From positions 1-5,808 of the forward strand of contig JAJRYI010000486.1 in assembly GCA_024275815.1 (NCBI GenBank): a stretch of 5,808 nucleotides of DNA, read 5' to 3'. The position numbers and the translations under genes are program-made. Under the pieces are notes generated by a model. It searched no databases, was not told the DNA's origin, and saw nothing but the letters and a program-made list of their open reading frames with translations. Positions 1 through 5,808 of the stretch are shown here, one piece after another. Positions within the stretch are counted from its first letter, which is position 1, and the number at the start of each line of letters is the position of its first letter. This stretch comes from Actinomycetes bacterium (lineage in GTDB: Bacteria > Actinomycetota > Acidimicrobiia > Spongiisociales > UBA5794).

Positions 1-42
1 GCCGATGGCCGATGGCTGACAGCCGAAAGCCGACAGCCGTCT
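1..42. repeat. Heptamer short tandem repeat, about six units, cut by window edge
   Basis: Reading from base 1 in steps of seven gives GCCGATG, GCCGATG, GCTGACA, GCCGAAA, GCCGACA and GCCGTCT. This is a 7-bp periodic array with consensus near GCCGAYR; the first two units are identical and the last is degenerate. The periodicity stops at about base 42, where ordinary coding sequence begins. The array may continue to the left outside the window. Such heptamer arrays usually lie between genes, so this one probably marks the intergenic side of the acyl-CoA synthetase gene. No stop codon arises from the repeat in the synthetase frame, which makes the reading frame look open through it. Its role is unknown. 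Confidence 0.75.
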
Positions 43-53
43 ACGCTTTCCTC

Positions 54-1664
54 ATGGCGAATCCACCAGCGATCACACCCTCACCGGGAGCGAGTTACGA
101 GTCGATCCGTGACGGGTTCACCTGGAAGGTTCCCGAGCGCTTCAACATCGGAGTGGCCTGTTCCGACGTTCACCCGCCGGGTGCACCGGGGCTCATCGTC
201 GTCGACCGTACAGGGGAGACACGGACCGTCACGTTCGGAGAGCTCTCTGGGATGTCGAACCGCCTCGCCAACGGCCTCGCAGGGATAGGCGTCACCAGGG
301 GAGACAGAGTCGGCATCGTCGTGCCACAGTCGCTCGACACCGGTGTCGCCCATCTCGGCATCTACAAGCTCGGGGCGGTGGCACTACCGCTCGCATCCCT
401 GTTCGGTCCCGATGCTCTGGCGTACCGACTCGGAGACTCCGAAGCGAGAGCCGTCATCACGACCCCGGAGAACCTCGACAAGGTCATCGAGGCCGTCGAG
501 ATCGCCGGTACCGGCGCACGGATCGTCGTAACCGGTACCGGAGCTGGAGGGTTCGTCGGCTTCGACGACCTTCTCCGCAGTTCCCCGGAGTTCGATCCGG
601 TGGTGACATCCTCTCAGGACCCTGCCTTCCTCATCTACACATCGGGCACGACGGGTCCTCCCAAGGGCGCACTTCACGCACACCGTGCCTTGATCGGGCA
701 CCTGCCCGGATTCGAGATGTACTACGAGTCCTACCCCCAGCCGGGGGACATCCACTGGACACCCGCGGACTGGGCGTGGATCGGGGGGCTGATGGACTCG
801 CTGATCCCTGCGTGGTACCACGGAACCCCTGTGGTGACCGCCGATCACGACTTCGACCCGCAGTGGGCACTCGACCTGATGGCAGACCAGCGAGTCACCT
901 GCGCTTTCATCCCGCCGACGGCGCTCAAGATGATGCGCGCAACAGGGGTGGAGCACGACAACCTGAGTCTGCGAGCGGGTTTCACCGGAGGAGAGGCACT
1001 CGGTGAAGAGATGCTGGCATGGGGCCAGGACGTCCTCGGCATCACCGTGAACGAGGGGTACGGGCAGACCGAAGCGAACCTCGTTGTCGGGAACCAGGCG
1101 TCGGTGTTCCCCGTACGTCCCGGCTCGATGGGTCGTGCCGTCCCCGGTCATGACGTTCGGATCCTCGACGAGGACGGCCGGGCCGTCATCGGGGAGCAGG
1201 GCGAGATCGCTGTGCGCGGCCCCGATCCGGTGTTCATGTTGCGGTACTGGAACCTGCCGGACGCAACGAGGGACAAGTACTCGGGAGAGTGGCTACTCAC
1301 CGGCGACGTCGGTGTCGAAGATGAAGACGGCTACCTGTGGTTCGTCTCGCGCAAGGACGACGTCATCAACTCGCGTGGCTATCGGATCGGTCCCGGTGAG
1401 ATCGAGGAGTCGCTGATGGGTCATCCGATGGTCGCGATGTGCGCCGTCATCGGAATCCCCGACGAGATCAAAGGCCAGGTCCCCAAGGCGTTCGTGGTGC
1501 TCAAGGACGGCACGGAGCCCTCGGCTGGACTGGCCGATGAACTCGAACACCACGTGCGCACCCGTCTCGCCGCTCATGAAGTCCCGAAGGAGATCGTGTT
1601 CATCGACGACCTCCCCAAGACGACGACCGGCAAGATCCTGCGCCGTGAACTGCGAGCACTGTGA
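54..1664 (+). CDS. Acyl-CoA synthetase, AMP-binding (ANL superfamily) enzyme
   Basis: The enzyme activates a carboxylic acid with ATP to an acyl-adenylate and transfers it to coenzyme A in the cytosol. Numbered from the ATG at base 12 (550 residues), it shows the P-loop YTSGTTGPPKG (209-219), the motif NEGYGQTE (347-354), TGD (430-432), the hinge and C-terminal domain signature RKDD...GYRIGPGEIE (447-465), and the catalytic lysine K541 in KTTTGK. The HWTPADWAWIGG stretch (248-259) resembles medium-chain (ACSM-like) and short-chain acyl-CoA synthetases, so a short- or medium-chain fatty acid is the likely substrate, though not certain. I chose the ATG at 54 (residue 15, MANPPA) because the ATG at 12 lies inside a heptamer repeat; recognisable family sequence begins near residue 29. 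Neither start has a clear ribosome binding site. The stop overlaps the next gene's start by four bases. Confidence 0.93.
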   Translation: MANPPAITPSPGASYESIRDGFTWKVPERFNIGVACSDVHPPGAPGLIVVDRTGETRTVTFGELSGMSNRLANGLAGIGVTRGDRVGIVVPQSLDTGVAHLGIYKLGAVALPLASLFGPDALAYRLGDSEARAVITTPENLDKVIEAVEIAGTGARIVVTGTGAGGFVGFDDLLRSSPEFDPVVTSSQDPAFLIYTSGTTGPPKGALHAHRALIGHLPGFEMYYESYPQPGDIHWTPADWAWIGGLMDSLIPAWYHGTPVVTADHDFDPQWALDLMADQRVTCAFIPPTALKMMRATGVEHDNLSLRAGFTGGEALGEEMLAWGQDVLGITVNEGYGQTEANLVVGNQASVFPVRPGSMGRAVPGHDVRILDEDGRAVIGEQGEIAVRGPDPVFMLRYWNLPDATRDKYSGEWLLTGDVGVEDEDGYLWFVSRKDDVINSRGYRIGPGEIEESLMGHPMVAMCAVIGIPDEIKGQVPKAFVVLKDGTEPSAGLADELEHHVRTRLAAHEVPKEIVFIDDLPKTTTGKILRRELRAL

Positions 1665-2701
1665 CGAGAGCTTCGATCTCCCGGCTCGCCCTTGTGCTCG
1701 CAGGCGCGCTCGTAGCTACGGCGTGCCAGGGTTCCCCTGCTGTTCCCGAGTCGGAGGAACCACCCGAGACCGTCGCGCCATCGACGACGGCCATCGAGAC
1801 GCAGGAGACAGGATTCGACCTGCAGGGTCACCGCGGTGCCCGTGGCCTGCAACCGGAGAACACGCTTCCCTCGTTCGAGACGGCTCTCGACATCGGTGTG
1901 ACGACGCTCGAACTCGATCTCCACTTCTCCGCCGACGGTGAGATCGTCATCTGGCACGACGCGATCGTCGACCCTGCCAAGTGTGGACGGCAACCGGGTG
2001 CGCCGTCGGACGTTCCCGACCCCGACGATCCCGGTGTCGACCCGGACGGGCTTGCGATACGGTCACTGTCGGTGGACCAGTTGCGCTGGTTCCAATGCGA
2101 CAGGAACCCCGACCCGGAGAGGTTCCCGGACCAGAAGCCCACTCCGACAGACCTCGCCGGGGACCGCTACGGGATCATCACCCTCGAGGACCTGTTCGAC
2201 TTCGTCGACCGTTACGCGACAGACCCTGCCAAATCCGAGGTCCAACGTGAAGCCGCAGCGACCGTCGAGTTCAACGTCGAGACGAAACGAAAGCTGCGCG
2301 ACCCGGGAGCGATCGGTGACGGGTTCGACGGCGAGAACGTCGGGCCGTTCGAAGAGAGACTCCTCGAGATCATTGCAGAACACCAGATGCGAGACCGGGT
2401 GACCATCCAGAGCTTCGACCCGAGGTCCCTGTCGGCGATCGCTGTGGCCGACTCCGAAGTTCGGCTAGTGATGCTCACCTTCGAAGGGAGCTTCGACTTC
2501 GAAGCGTTCGCTGCCGAAGGTATCTGGGGCTGGTCTCCGAAGGCATCGACGGTGACCTCTGGACTCATCAGCGAGGCTCACGCAGCAGGACTCGTCGTCG
2601 TGCCGTGGACCGTCAACGACCCAGCGCTCGCCCGGGTGCTTCTCGATGCCGGCGTCGATGGCATCATCACCGACCGTCCGGACCGCTTCACCGACCGTTG
2701 A
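1661..2701 (+). CDS. Glycerophosphodiester phosphodiesterase family lipoprotein
   Basis: This 346-residue exported enzyme probably hydrolyses glycerophosphodiesters to glycerol-3-phosphate and an alcohol outside the cytoplasmic membrane. Residues 1-22 form a lipoprotein signal peptide: arginines at 3 and 8, a hydrophobic stretch, and a lipobox ending VATA-C22. A Pro/Glu/Thr-rich linker (about 25-50) follows, then the TIM-barrel domain: H57-R58, PENT (65-68), E84 and D86 in ELDLH, the HD pair 99-100, NVETK with E207 and K209, QSFD (250-253), and the C-terminal WTVND and DGIITDRPD. These match the family's catalytic histidines and metal-binding acids. An insertion after HD (about 102-168) holds C108 and C146, the only cysteines besides the lipidated one. 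The GTG start sits in a GTGA overlap with the upstream stop, suggesting translational coupling. The next in-frame start would destroy the signal peptide. The substrate is unknown. Confidence 0.92.
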   Translation: MTRASISRLALVLAGALVATACQGSPAVPESEEPPETVAPSTTAIETQETGFDLQGHRGARGLQPENTLPSFETALDIGVTTLELDLHFSADGEIVIWHDAIVDPAKCGRQPGAPSDVPDPDDPGVDPDGLAIRSLSVDQLRWFQCDRNPDPERFPDQKPTPTDLAGDRYGIITLEDLFDFVDRYATDPAKSEVQREAAATVEFNVETKRKLRDPGAIGDGFDGENVGPFEERLLEIIAEHQMRDRVTIQSFDPRSLSAIAVADSEVRLVMLTFEGSFDFEAFAAEGIWGWSPKASTVTSGLISEAHAAGLVVVPWTVNDPALARVLLDAGVDGIITDRPDRFTDR

Positions 2702-2713
2702 GGGGTGGTGTCT
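2702..2713. other. Convergent junction without an obvious terminator
   Basis: Only 12 bases separate the plus-strand TGA (2699-2701) from the minus-strand TAG (complement of 2714-2716). I see no GC stem followed by a T-run in either direction. The only inverted pair across the junction is CACCGA (2689-2694) with TCGGTG (2723-2728), a six-base stem with a 28-base loop. Termination may be Rho-dependent, or the transcripts may overlap at their 3' ends; this is inference. Confidence 0.5.
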
Positions 2714-3886
2714 CTAGGGCTCTCGGTGCGACGGGCGCGCTGTAGGGAGAAGCAGCAGGACGGCAAGCGTGGCGAGTGCTGCAACGAGGTAGGGCATCCT
2801 GATGCCGACGGCGAACAGGATCCCTCCGGCGATCGGGCCGAGGACCCGCGCCAGTCCTCCCGCGGATTGTTGGACGCCGAGAACCACCCCGGCACGTCCG
2901 TCGGGTGCACGCCCTGCAATGGCAGATGCCAGGGCCGGCGTGGTGAAACCTTGCCCTACTGCAAGCAGGATCAGGCCGGGCGCGAGCTGGAGCAGTGTTG
3001 TCGAGAACGCGACGAGGAGGAAGCCTGCCACGTTGAGGCTGAGTCCGAGACCGATCAGAGAGATCTCGGAGAACCGCCTCGAGGCGGGGCCGACGAGGCC
3101 TGCCTGGGTAGTGACGAGCACGACACCGACGAATGCGAACACCATGGAGATCTGGGGTGCGGACAGTTCGAGGCGGTCTGCTGCAAGGAGTGCGAAGGTC
3201 GTCTCGAACAGGCTGAACGCTGCAACAGCGACGAACGACAGGGCGATCAACGTGGCGAGTCCCCCATCGAGTTCACGGACGCTTCGCATCAGTGACGGTG
3301 ACTTCGCAATGGGCTCCTTGCGGGTCTCGTCGAGGCGGTACCAGGCCACGACGGCGTTGACGGCTGCGAGGAATCCCGCAATGAAGAACGGCACCCTCGG
3401 CCCGAAGAGTCCTGCAAGTCCGCCGAGTGCAGGCCCGAGCACGAATCCGATTCCGAACGCGGCACCGAGATACCCCATGAGGCGAGGACGGTCCTTCTCG
3501 TCGGCAGTGTCTGCAACGACCGCTCTGGCGACGGCGACACTCGCTCCTGAGATGCCGTCGATGATCCGCCCCACGAACAGGATGAGGATCGATCCGGCAA
3601 GTCCGAGGACGAGGCTGCCGATGGCGGATCCGACGAGTGTGATCACCAGAACCGGCTTGCGTCCCACCTTGTCCGAGACCCGACCCCAGATCGGGGAGAA
3701 GATGAACTGGGCAAGGGAGTAGGAGGCGAGGAGCAGCCCGATGATGTACGGACTCGCACCGAAGTCGGATGCGTAGAGAGGAAGGATCGGGATGATGATC
3801 CCGAAGCCGAGGAGGTCGAGCGCTACCGACGTCCAGACGGTCCAAAAGCCGCGCGGCACCGACTTCTTGGAGGTGTCGCTCGTCAT
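2714..3886 (-). CDS. MFS efflux transporter, TetA-like (DHA1 drug:H+ antiporter type)
   Basis: This 390-residue protein of very hydrophobic segments fits a 12-helix major facilitator in the cytoplasmic membrane. Visible landmarks are the first-helix motif LDLLGFGIIIPILP (23-36), motif A GRVSDKVGRK (68-77) in the loop after helix 2, R107 and D110-G111 in the motif B region, the antiporter motif C GIGFVLGPALGG (145-156), and a second-half counterpart LGPIAGG (349-355). The order and wording closely follow TetA tetracycline exporters, whose family exports drugs in exchange for protons. Length is typical. The substrate cannot be read from the sequence. Its ATG lies four bases downstream of the porphyrin oxidase stop, so it is probably the third gene of the hemN operon, and a porphyrin or haem-precursor exporter is one possibility. 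The nearest purine-rich ribosome site (AGGA, complement of 3899-3902) is rather distant at 12 bases, so coupling to the upstream gene may help initiation. Confidence 0.9.
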   Translation of the reverse strand: MTSDTSKKSVPRGFWTVWTSVALDLLGFGIIIPILPLYASDFGASPYIIGLLLASYSLAQFIFSPIWGRVSDKVGRKPVLVITLVGSAIGSLVLGLAGSILILFVGRIIDGISGASVAVARAVVADTADEKDRPRLMGYLGAAFGIGFVLGPALGGLAGLFGPRVPFFIAGFLAAVNAVVAWYRLDETRKEPIAKSPSLMRSVRELDGGLATLIALSFVAVAAFSLFETTFALLAADRLELSAPQISMVFAFVGVVLVTTQAGLVGPASRRFSEISLIGLGLSLNVAGFLLVAFSTTLLQLAPGLILLAVGQGFTTPALASAIAGRAPDGRAGVVLGVQQSAGGLARVLGPIAGGILFAVGIRMPYLVAALATLAVLLLLPTARPSHREP

Positions 3887-3890
3887 CGCG

Positions 3891-5213
3891 TCATTCGATC
3901 CTATCGCTGATACTCACTGCCTCGGTGGCCAGGTGGGCCACACCGATGCCCCGGTATCCCCATCCTGCGAAGATGAGCCCGGGGTGTTCGCCCTCGAGGT
4001 TATCGACGATGGTGAGACGTTGACGGTGTTTGAGGTCGTACTGGGGGATGCCGTCTTGGTTTCTGACGATCTTGATCCACGACGGGTTGACCGGGGTACC
4101 GAGAGCGGCCTCCATCTCGGAGATGATAGTTGAGACGATGCGATCATCGGATTGTTCGATGATCCCCGGGTACCTGGCACCACCCACGATGACCTTTGCA
4201 AGGGAGTGTCCCGGGGCAGCGGTCGAAGGGGCGAACGAAGACTCGAAGAGACAGCCGAGGATCGTTGCATCGACCCCGGGTCCCGACAGGAACCCGAACC
4301 CTTCGGGGAGGGGAACCTCGTCGTTGGTGCCACCGACTCCGACGACGACGACGGGAGACGACGGCCAGCCTCGAAGGCCATCGGTCTCCATCCCAGGCAG
4401 GATCTTCGCGGCGTCATCGGGTCGAAGTGCGATGACGACTGAGCGTGCAGAGATGGTCTCGGGTCCCTCGATCCAGAAGAGGTCACCTTCTCTGGTCACG
4501 GACGACACGGGGAACTCTGAGACGTAGCGCTCTCCGAGTGCCCCAGCGAGAGTCGTAGCAGCAGCCGACATCCCTCCGACCGGGACGTGGCTGGTCGGCC
4601 GTGGCGGTCGTGGCTTGGGGAGTGCCCGTAGCTTGCGGATCGCCCCTCTCGTGATGCTCCCTGCGGTGCTCTCCATCTCGGTGAAGAGCGGGAACGCTGC
4701 TGCAGCAGACAGCGTGCCTGGATCGCCGGCGTAGACACCCGATGCCGCAACATGGGACAGGAGTGTCCCCGCCTCACGCCCGAGACGACGGGTGAGGAAA
4801 GACCTCAACGACTCTTCACCGCTCGGTGGCTTCGTGCGAATGAACGGCTCGGCCGCCATGCGGAGCTTGCCTGTGAGCGAGATCGCCTTCGTGCCGAGAG
4901 CCTTGGGTCCGTACGGGATGACGATGAGGCCGTCCCCGTTCCACACGTAACGTAGCGCTGCGGAGTCGGCTGCTTCCTCGAGGGCGACGCCCGCTGCGTT
5001 GAGGATGGGGGACAGGGCACGGTGGGGCACCATGAAGGTTCCCGCAGCGGGTTCGAGGACGTACCCGTTCTCGCTGATCGTGGCTGCAACACCACCGGGG
5101 CGGTTCGACGCCTCGAGCAGGGCCACGTCCCGACCGTCACGTACCAGCTGGGTCGCGATGAACAATCCGGAGAATCCACCGCCGATGACGACGGTATCGA
5201 TGACGTGTGGCAT
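3891..5213 (-). CDS. hemY: Protoporphyrinogen/coproporphyrinogen oxidase (HemY/HemG/CgoX family)
   Basis: This FAD-dependent oxidase removes six electrons from a porphyrinogen to give the porphyrin, late in haem synthesis, using oxygen. The 440-residue protein has an N-terminal dinucleotide-binding fold (VVIGGGFSG, 8-16), E34 for the ribose, and NRPGG (37-41). The family signature SGVYAGDP (158-165) is followed by LSAAAAFP. Further matches are PVGGM (211-215), GFGFLSG (305-311), GIPQYDLKH (388-396) and the C-terminal FAD segment FAGWGYRGIGV (415-425). Length and motif order are normal. The sequence does not settle whether it acts on protoporphyrinogen IX or, as in many Gram-positive bacteria, on coproporphyrinogen III (CgoX). 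The adjacent true hemN favours the former. It starts nine bases after the hemN stop, with a good ribosome site, and is followed after four bases by the transporter gene. Confidence 0.92.
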   Translation of the reverse strand: MPHVIDTVVIGGGFSGLFIATQLVRDGRDVALLEASNRPGGVAATISENGYVLEPAAGTFMVPHRALSPILNAAGVALEEAADSAALRYVWNGDGLIVIPYGPKALGTKAISLTGKLRMAAEPFIRTKPPSGEESLRSFLTRRLGREAGTLLSHVAASGVYAGDPGTLSAAAAFPLFTEMESTAGSITRGAIRKLRALPKPRPPRPTSHVPVGGMSAAATTLAGALGERYVSEFPVSSVTREGDLFWIEGPETISARSVVIALRPDDAAKILPGMETDGLRGWPSSPVVVVGVGGTNDEVPLPEGFGFLSGPGVDATILGCLFESSFAPSTAAPGHSLAKVIVGGARYPGIIEQSDDRIVSTIISEMEAALGTPVNPSWIKIVRNQDGIPQYDLKHRQRLTIVDNLEGEHPGLIFAGWGYRGIGVAHLATEAVSISDRIE

Positions 5214-5218
5214 GGCAA

Positions 5219-5224
5219 CCTCTC
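5219..5224 (-). promoter_or_regulatory. Ribosome binding site for the porphyrinogen oxidase gene
   Basis: On the minus strand GAGAGG lies five bases before the ATG at 5213, an almost ideal Shine-Dalgarno placement. It overlaps the hemN stop codon, which fixes the oxidase start and indicates that the two genes are read from one transcript. Confidence 0.8.
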
Positions 5225-5808
5225 AGATCGTCTTGGAGAACATCGGCTTGTCGGTTTCGAGAGGAGTATGTGCATCGAACACTCGTGCAACGTTGCGGAT
5301 GAACATCCGGCCGAGTTCGGTGGCTTCGATCTCGTCGTTACTCACCTCGACCATACCTTCGTCCACGAGGCCTCCCGGGGCGGTGAGCACGGCGCGTTCC
5401 GAAGCGAATGCGGAGGCGAAGTCGAGGCCGAACCGCCGTTGTATCTCGGTGGCACGCACCCGACCGTTGCACATGAGTTCCGTGATGACGTAGCGTCGTA
5501 CGAGGTCGTCGTCGGTGAGGCTGTATCCGCGCTCGATAGGGAGCGCTCCCTCATCGATTGCGGCGTAGTAGCTGGCGAGCCGACGATGGTTCTGGGCGTA
5601 CGCGCCAGAGATGTCGCTGATCCCCGACGTTCCCAGCGCAACGACACCAGCACCGCTCTGGGTTGCGTAGCCCATGAAGTTGCGGGTGAGGGTCCCTGCT
5701 TCGGCAGCGATGGACAGCTCGTCCTCGGGAAGTGCGAAGTGGTCCATGCCGATCGCTCGGTAACCGGCGTGGGTCAGCCTCTCGGTGATCATCGACAACA
5801 GCTGGAAC
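5223..5808 (-). CDS. hemN: Oxygen-independent coproporphyrinogen III dehydrogenase HemN, C-terminal part
   Basis: The gene is cut by the right edge of the window; about 195 C-terminal codons are present of roughly 455 in the family. HemN is a cytosolic radical-SAM enzyme that decarboxylates two propionates of coproporphyrinogen III to give protoporphyrinogen IX without oxygen. The visible part contains IGMDHFALPEDEL, RNFMGYATQ, a GTSGIS segment followed by YAQN, DDDLVRRYVI, LMCN, and the terminal FSKTI. All are in the same order as in E. coli HemN, which ends FSRVI. This C-terminal domain is present in true HemN and absent in that form from the haem chaperone HemW, so HemN is the better call. 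The catalytic CxxxCxxC cluster site lies outside the window and cannot be checked. An internal TTG at 5796-5798 is not the start: the frame stays open to the edge and the family sequence continues upstream. It heads the operon with the oxidase and transporter. Confidence 0.93.
   Translation of the reverse strand, partial: FQLLSMITERLTHAGYRAIGMDHFALPEDELSIAAEAGTLTRNFMGYATQSGAGVVALGTSGISDISGAYAQNHRRLASYYAAIDEGALPIERGYSLTDDDLVRRYVITELMCNGRVRATEIQRRFGLDFASAFASERAVLTAPGGLVDEGMVEVSNDEIEATELGRMFIRNVARVFDAHTPLETDKPMFSKTI

Noticed and set aside
504..541. Two palindromes, GCCGGTACCGGC (504-515) and CCGGTACCGG (532-541), 27 bases apart centre to centre
   Set aside because: They encode Gly-Thr-Gly steps in the synthetase and fit the genome's codon preference, so an operator inside the gene is not supported.
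384..1151. Long minus-strand open frame (255 codons) inside the acyl-CoA synthetase gene
   Set aside because: Its translation is rich in Arg, His and Val with no recognisable domain, and it lies opposite a strongly conserved gene. This is a typical GC-rich antisense shadow.
2689..2728. CACCGA...TCGGTG inverted pair as an intrinsic terminator
   Set aside because: The stem is only six base pairs, the loop is 28 bases and no T-run follows in either direction.
2705..3295. Plus-strand open frame (196 codons) opposite the transporter gene
   Set aside because: Its translation is rich in Cys, Glu, Arg and Asp without any motif, and it mirrors codons of hydrophobic residues on the other strand. It is a shadow of the transporter.
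2802..3722. Plus-strand open frame (306 codons) opposite the transporter gene
   Set aside because: Its low-complexity Arg/Pro/Ser/Thr composition and exact overlap with the conserved MFS gene make it a shadow.
4335..4362. GAC-rich microsatellite-like stretch in the oxidase gene
   Set aside because: On the coding strand it simply spells the run of valines and glycines VVVVGVGG, part of a normal beta strand in the flavoprotein.
5223..5798. A complete 191-residue protein starting at the TTG at 5796-5798
   Set aside because: The frame stays open to the window edge and the sequence matches the interior and C-terminus of HemN, so this is a truncated view of a longer gene and not a small gene.

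Overview
The window is a gene-dense, GC-rich bacterial segment with no intergenic gap longer than about a dozen bases, apart from the left edge. Strong G/C preference at third codon positions, GTG start usage and the protein types suggest a high-GC Actinomycetota. Acidimicrobiia is my guess, made from general resemblance and not proved by the sequence. No rRNA, tRNA, mobile element, CRISPR array, phage gene or attachment site is visible.

Layout: a 7-bp tandem repeat occupies the extreme left edge (1-42). Two plus-strand genes follow and overlap by four bases. The first encodes a cytosolic acyl-CoA synthetase of the AMP-binding family. The second encodes a secreted lipoprotein of the glycerophosphodiester phosphodiesterase family. 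From the right edge a minus-strand operon runs inward: the C-terminal part of hemN (oxygen-independent coproporphyrinogen III dehydrogenase, cut by the window end), a complete HemY/HemG-type protoporphyrinogen (or coproporphyrinogen) oxidase, and a TetA-like major facilitator efflux protein. The two operons converge with only 12 bases between their stop codons.

Functionally, the left pair could serve lipid salvage: the exported lipoprotein would cleave glycerophosphodiesters outside the membrane and the synthetase would activate free acids inside. This is inferred from the overlap only. The right operon covers two consecutive late steps of haem synthesis, coproporphyrinogen III to protoporphyrinogen IX and then to protoporphyrin IX. 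The transporter gene starts four bases after the oxidase gene ends, so it is probably co-transcribed. A role in exporting porphyrin intermediates is possible but unproven.

This is mostly ordinary metabolic territory and I see no clear new biological system. The points most worth a second look are the heptamer repeat that runs into the upstream candidate start codon, the pairing of a genuine HemN with a HemY-type oxidase in what looks like an actinobacterial genome, and the transporter attached to the haem genes.
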